Below, piece after piece: positions 33,901-34,589 of a DNA stretch of 34,589 nucleotides. Position 1 is the stretch's first letter; each line of letters opens with the position of its first letter. The position numbers and the translations under genes were made by a program. Source of the DNA: an uncultured Verrucomicrobiaceae bacterium (GTDB lineage: Bacteria > Verrucomicrobiota > Verrucomicrobiia > Verrucomicrobiales > Verrucomicrobiaceae); NCBI GenBank assembly GCA_937872615.1, contig CALMTT010000010.1, forward strand, positions 1-34,589, written 5' to 3'. Under the pieces are notes generated by a model. It saw only the letters and a list, made by a program, of their open reading frames with translations, was not told the DNA's origin and did not search any database.

Positions 33901-34589
33901 CCACCGGTTCCAGCCGCATCAACGATGCCGCCACGATCAACCTGTCCTCGGTTGGAAACGGCTCCTTCTTTGGCGTGCACATCCGGAGCAATCAGGATGC
34001 CGGCCACAGCGAGACTATTGGCGCGATCAATCTGGTCGGCGGTGGGTCGACTATCGGTGTGAGCCAGGCCGGTGGCACGGGCCGCACGTTGACCTTGACG
34101 ACGGCGTCTTTGAACCGCCTGAACAACGCCACCGTCTTCCTCGACGGGCGAAACTTCGCTGTGACCTCTGGCGATAACCGTGGCCGTCTCTTTGTTACTT
34201 CCGCTCCGGCGACGGTTGGTGGAACGGGAGCGCCCGGATCCACGAACACGAATGTGCCTGTCATCCGCTATGCGGTGACACTCCAGAATCCCAATGCCAT
34301 CGCCATCGCCGATATCCCGAACACCTTTGCCAACTACAACGCCACGACTGGTGTCACGCCGTTGAACATCGCCACCGAATACAAGCTGGACGCCGCTGGC
34401 TACACCGCCTCCATCGATGCCAATGATAATCTCAGGTTCACCACGATCGCCGGCGGACTGGCCGCCAAGACCTTCAATGCGGTCGTTTTTGACTCGTCCG
34501 CTGCCCCGTTGACCATCAGCGGCGCGGGTGGTGGTGGCAATGTGCTTACGGTGAACAGCGGGGCGATGCTTTTCCCCTCCACCGCCTCC
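24909..34589 (+). CDS. Giant autotransporter-associated beta-strand (PATR) repeat protein, body, runs off window
   Basis: One frame stays open from about 24909 to the last base, ~3,227 codons with no stop met; the N-terminus is the preceding entry and the C-terminus lies outside. The protein is Gly/Thr/Ser/Asn-rich and predicted to be a secreted beta-helix. At least ten copies of the PATR unit (KTGxGTLxLSGxNTYTGxTTVxxGTL) are recognisable, near 26382 (IVKTDLGTWVLGGNNTYTGT), 27178, 27508, 27970, 28490, 28914, 30858 (KTGSGRVVLSGAGNTYTGTA), 32650 (LAKNGAGTFTLSGNNTYTGA), 33418 and 33715. The units usually precede an autotransporter barrel or PEP-CTERM-like sorting tail, not visible here. A second head-like segment (MYWNGAGSSLEW, NGLNWA) at ~30183-30360 splits it into two modules. 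Such proteins are typical surface or exported proteins of Verrucomicrobia; ligand unknown. Confidence 0.88.

Noticed and set aside
31791-34007. A 738-codon minus-strand open frame inside the giant PATR gene
   Set aside because: The plus strand encodes clear PATR units across the same stretch; the antisense frame mirrors its repetitive Gly/Thr composition.
1-34589. tRNA, rRNA, CRISPR array, insertion sequence or prophage genes
   Set aside because: No cloverleaf-like, direct-repeat array, transposase or integrase signature was found on either strand by reading; short RNAs could be missed without a covariance search.

Overview
The window looks like chromosome of a high-GC member of the Verrucomicrobiota, probably near Prosthecobacter/Verrucomicrobiaceae. 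Supporting this are a Planctomycete/Verrucomicrobia-type DUF1587/1592/1588/1585 cytochrome-like protein, a giant autotransporter-associated beta-strand (PATR) repeat protein, and two ECF sigma factors followed by large lineage-specific membrane proteins. No rRNA, tRNA, CRISPR array, integrase or transposase was seen. Almost all of the window is coding; no gene-free stretch exceeds about 160 bases.

Left part (1-10.9 kb): the end of a transglutaminase-like gene, a small polysaccharide-export protein of lower GC abutting bioA, then a two-gene unit (2479-7098) of a 949-residue PelA-like secreted protein and a TPR protein. The PelA-like protein keeps the layout of PelA (hydrolase-like half plus deacetylase-like half) but appears to lack the catalytic residues of both. 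A DedA membrane protein, a secreted DUF6263-like protein, an M23 peptidase and a zinc-ribbon membrane protein follow. The last two diverge from start codons lying inside one perfect 20-bp palindrome. bioB closes this part on the minus strand.

Middle (11-18.7 kb): two parallel modules, each an ECF sigma factor, a very small one-pass membrane protein (candidate anti-sigma) and one or three large paralogous membrane-anchored proteins. Nearly all junctions are 4-bp ATGA overlaps. The one exception holds a pair of inverted copies of a palindromic repeat, which appears to have replaced the N-terminus of the next gene. This is the best candidate here for an undescribed system.

Right part (18.7-34.6 kb): minus-strand genes for a second M23 peptidase, the DUF1592-type protein and glycerol kinase (glpK); a plus-strand membrane-anchored protein with a clear rho-independent terminator; then one giant PATR gene filling the last 10 kb and running off the window. 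Its first ~138 codons are out of frame with the rest because of one apparent extra G in a run of six. The body is an open frame of about 3,227 codons, and a second protein head in its middle suggests two fused modules.
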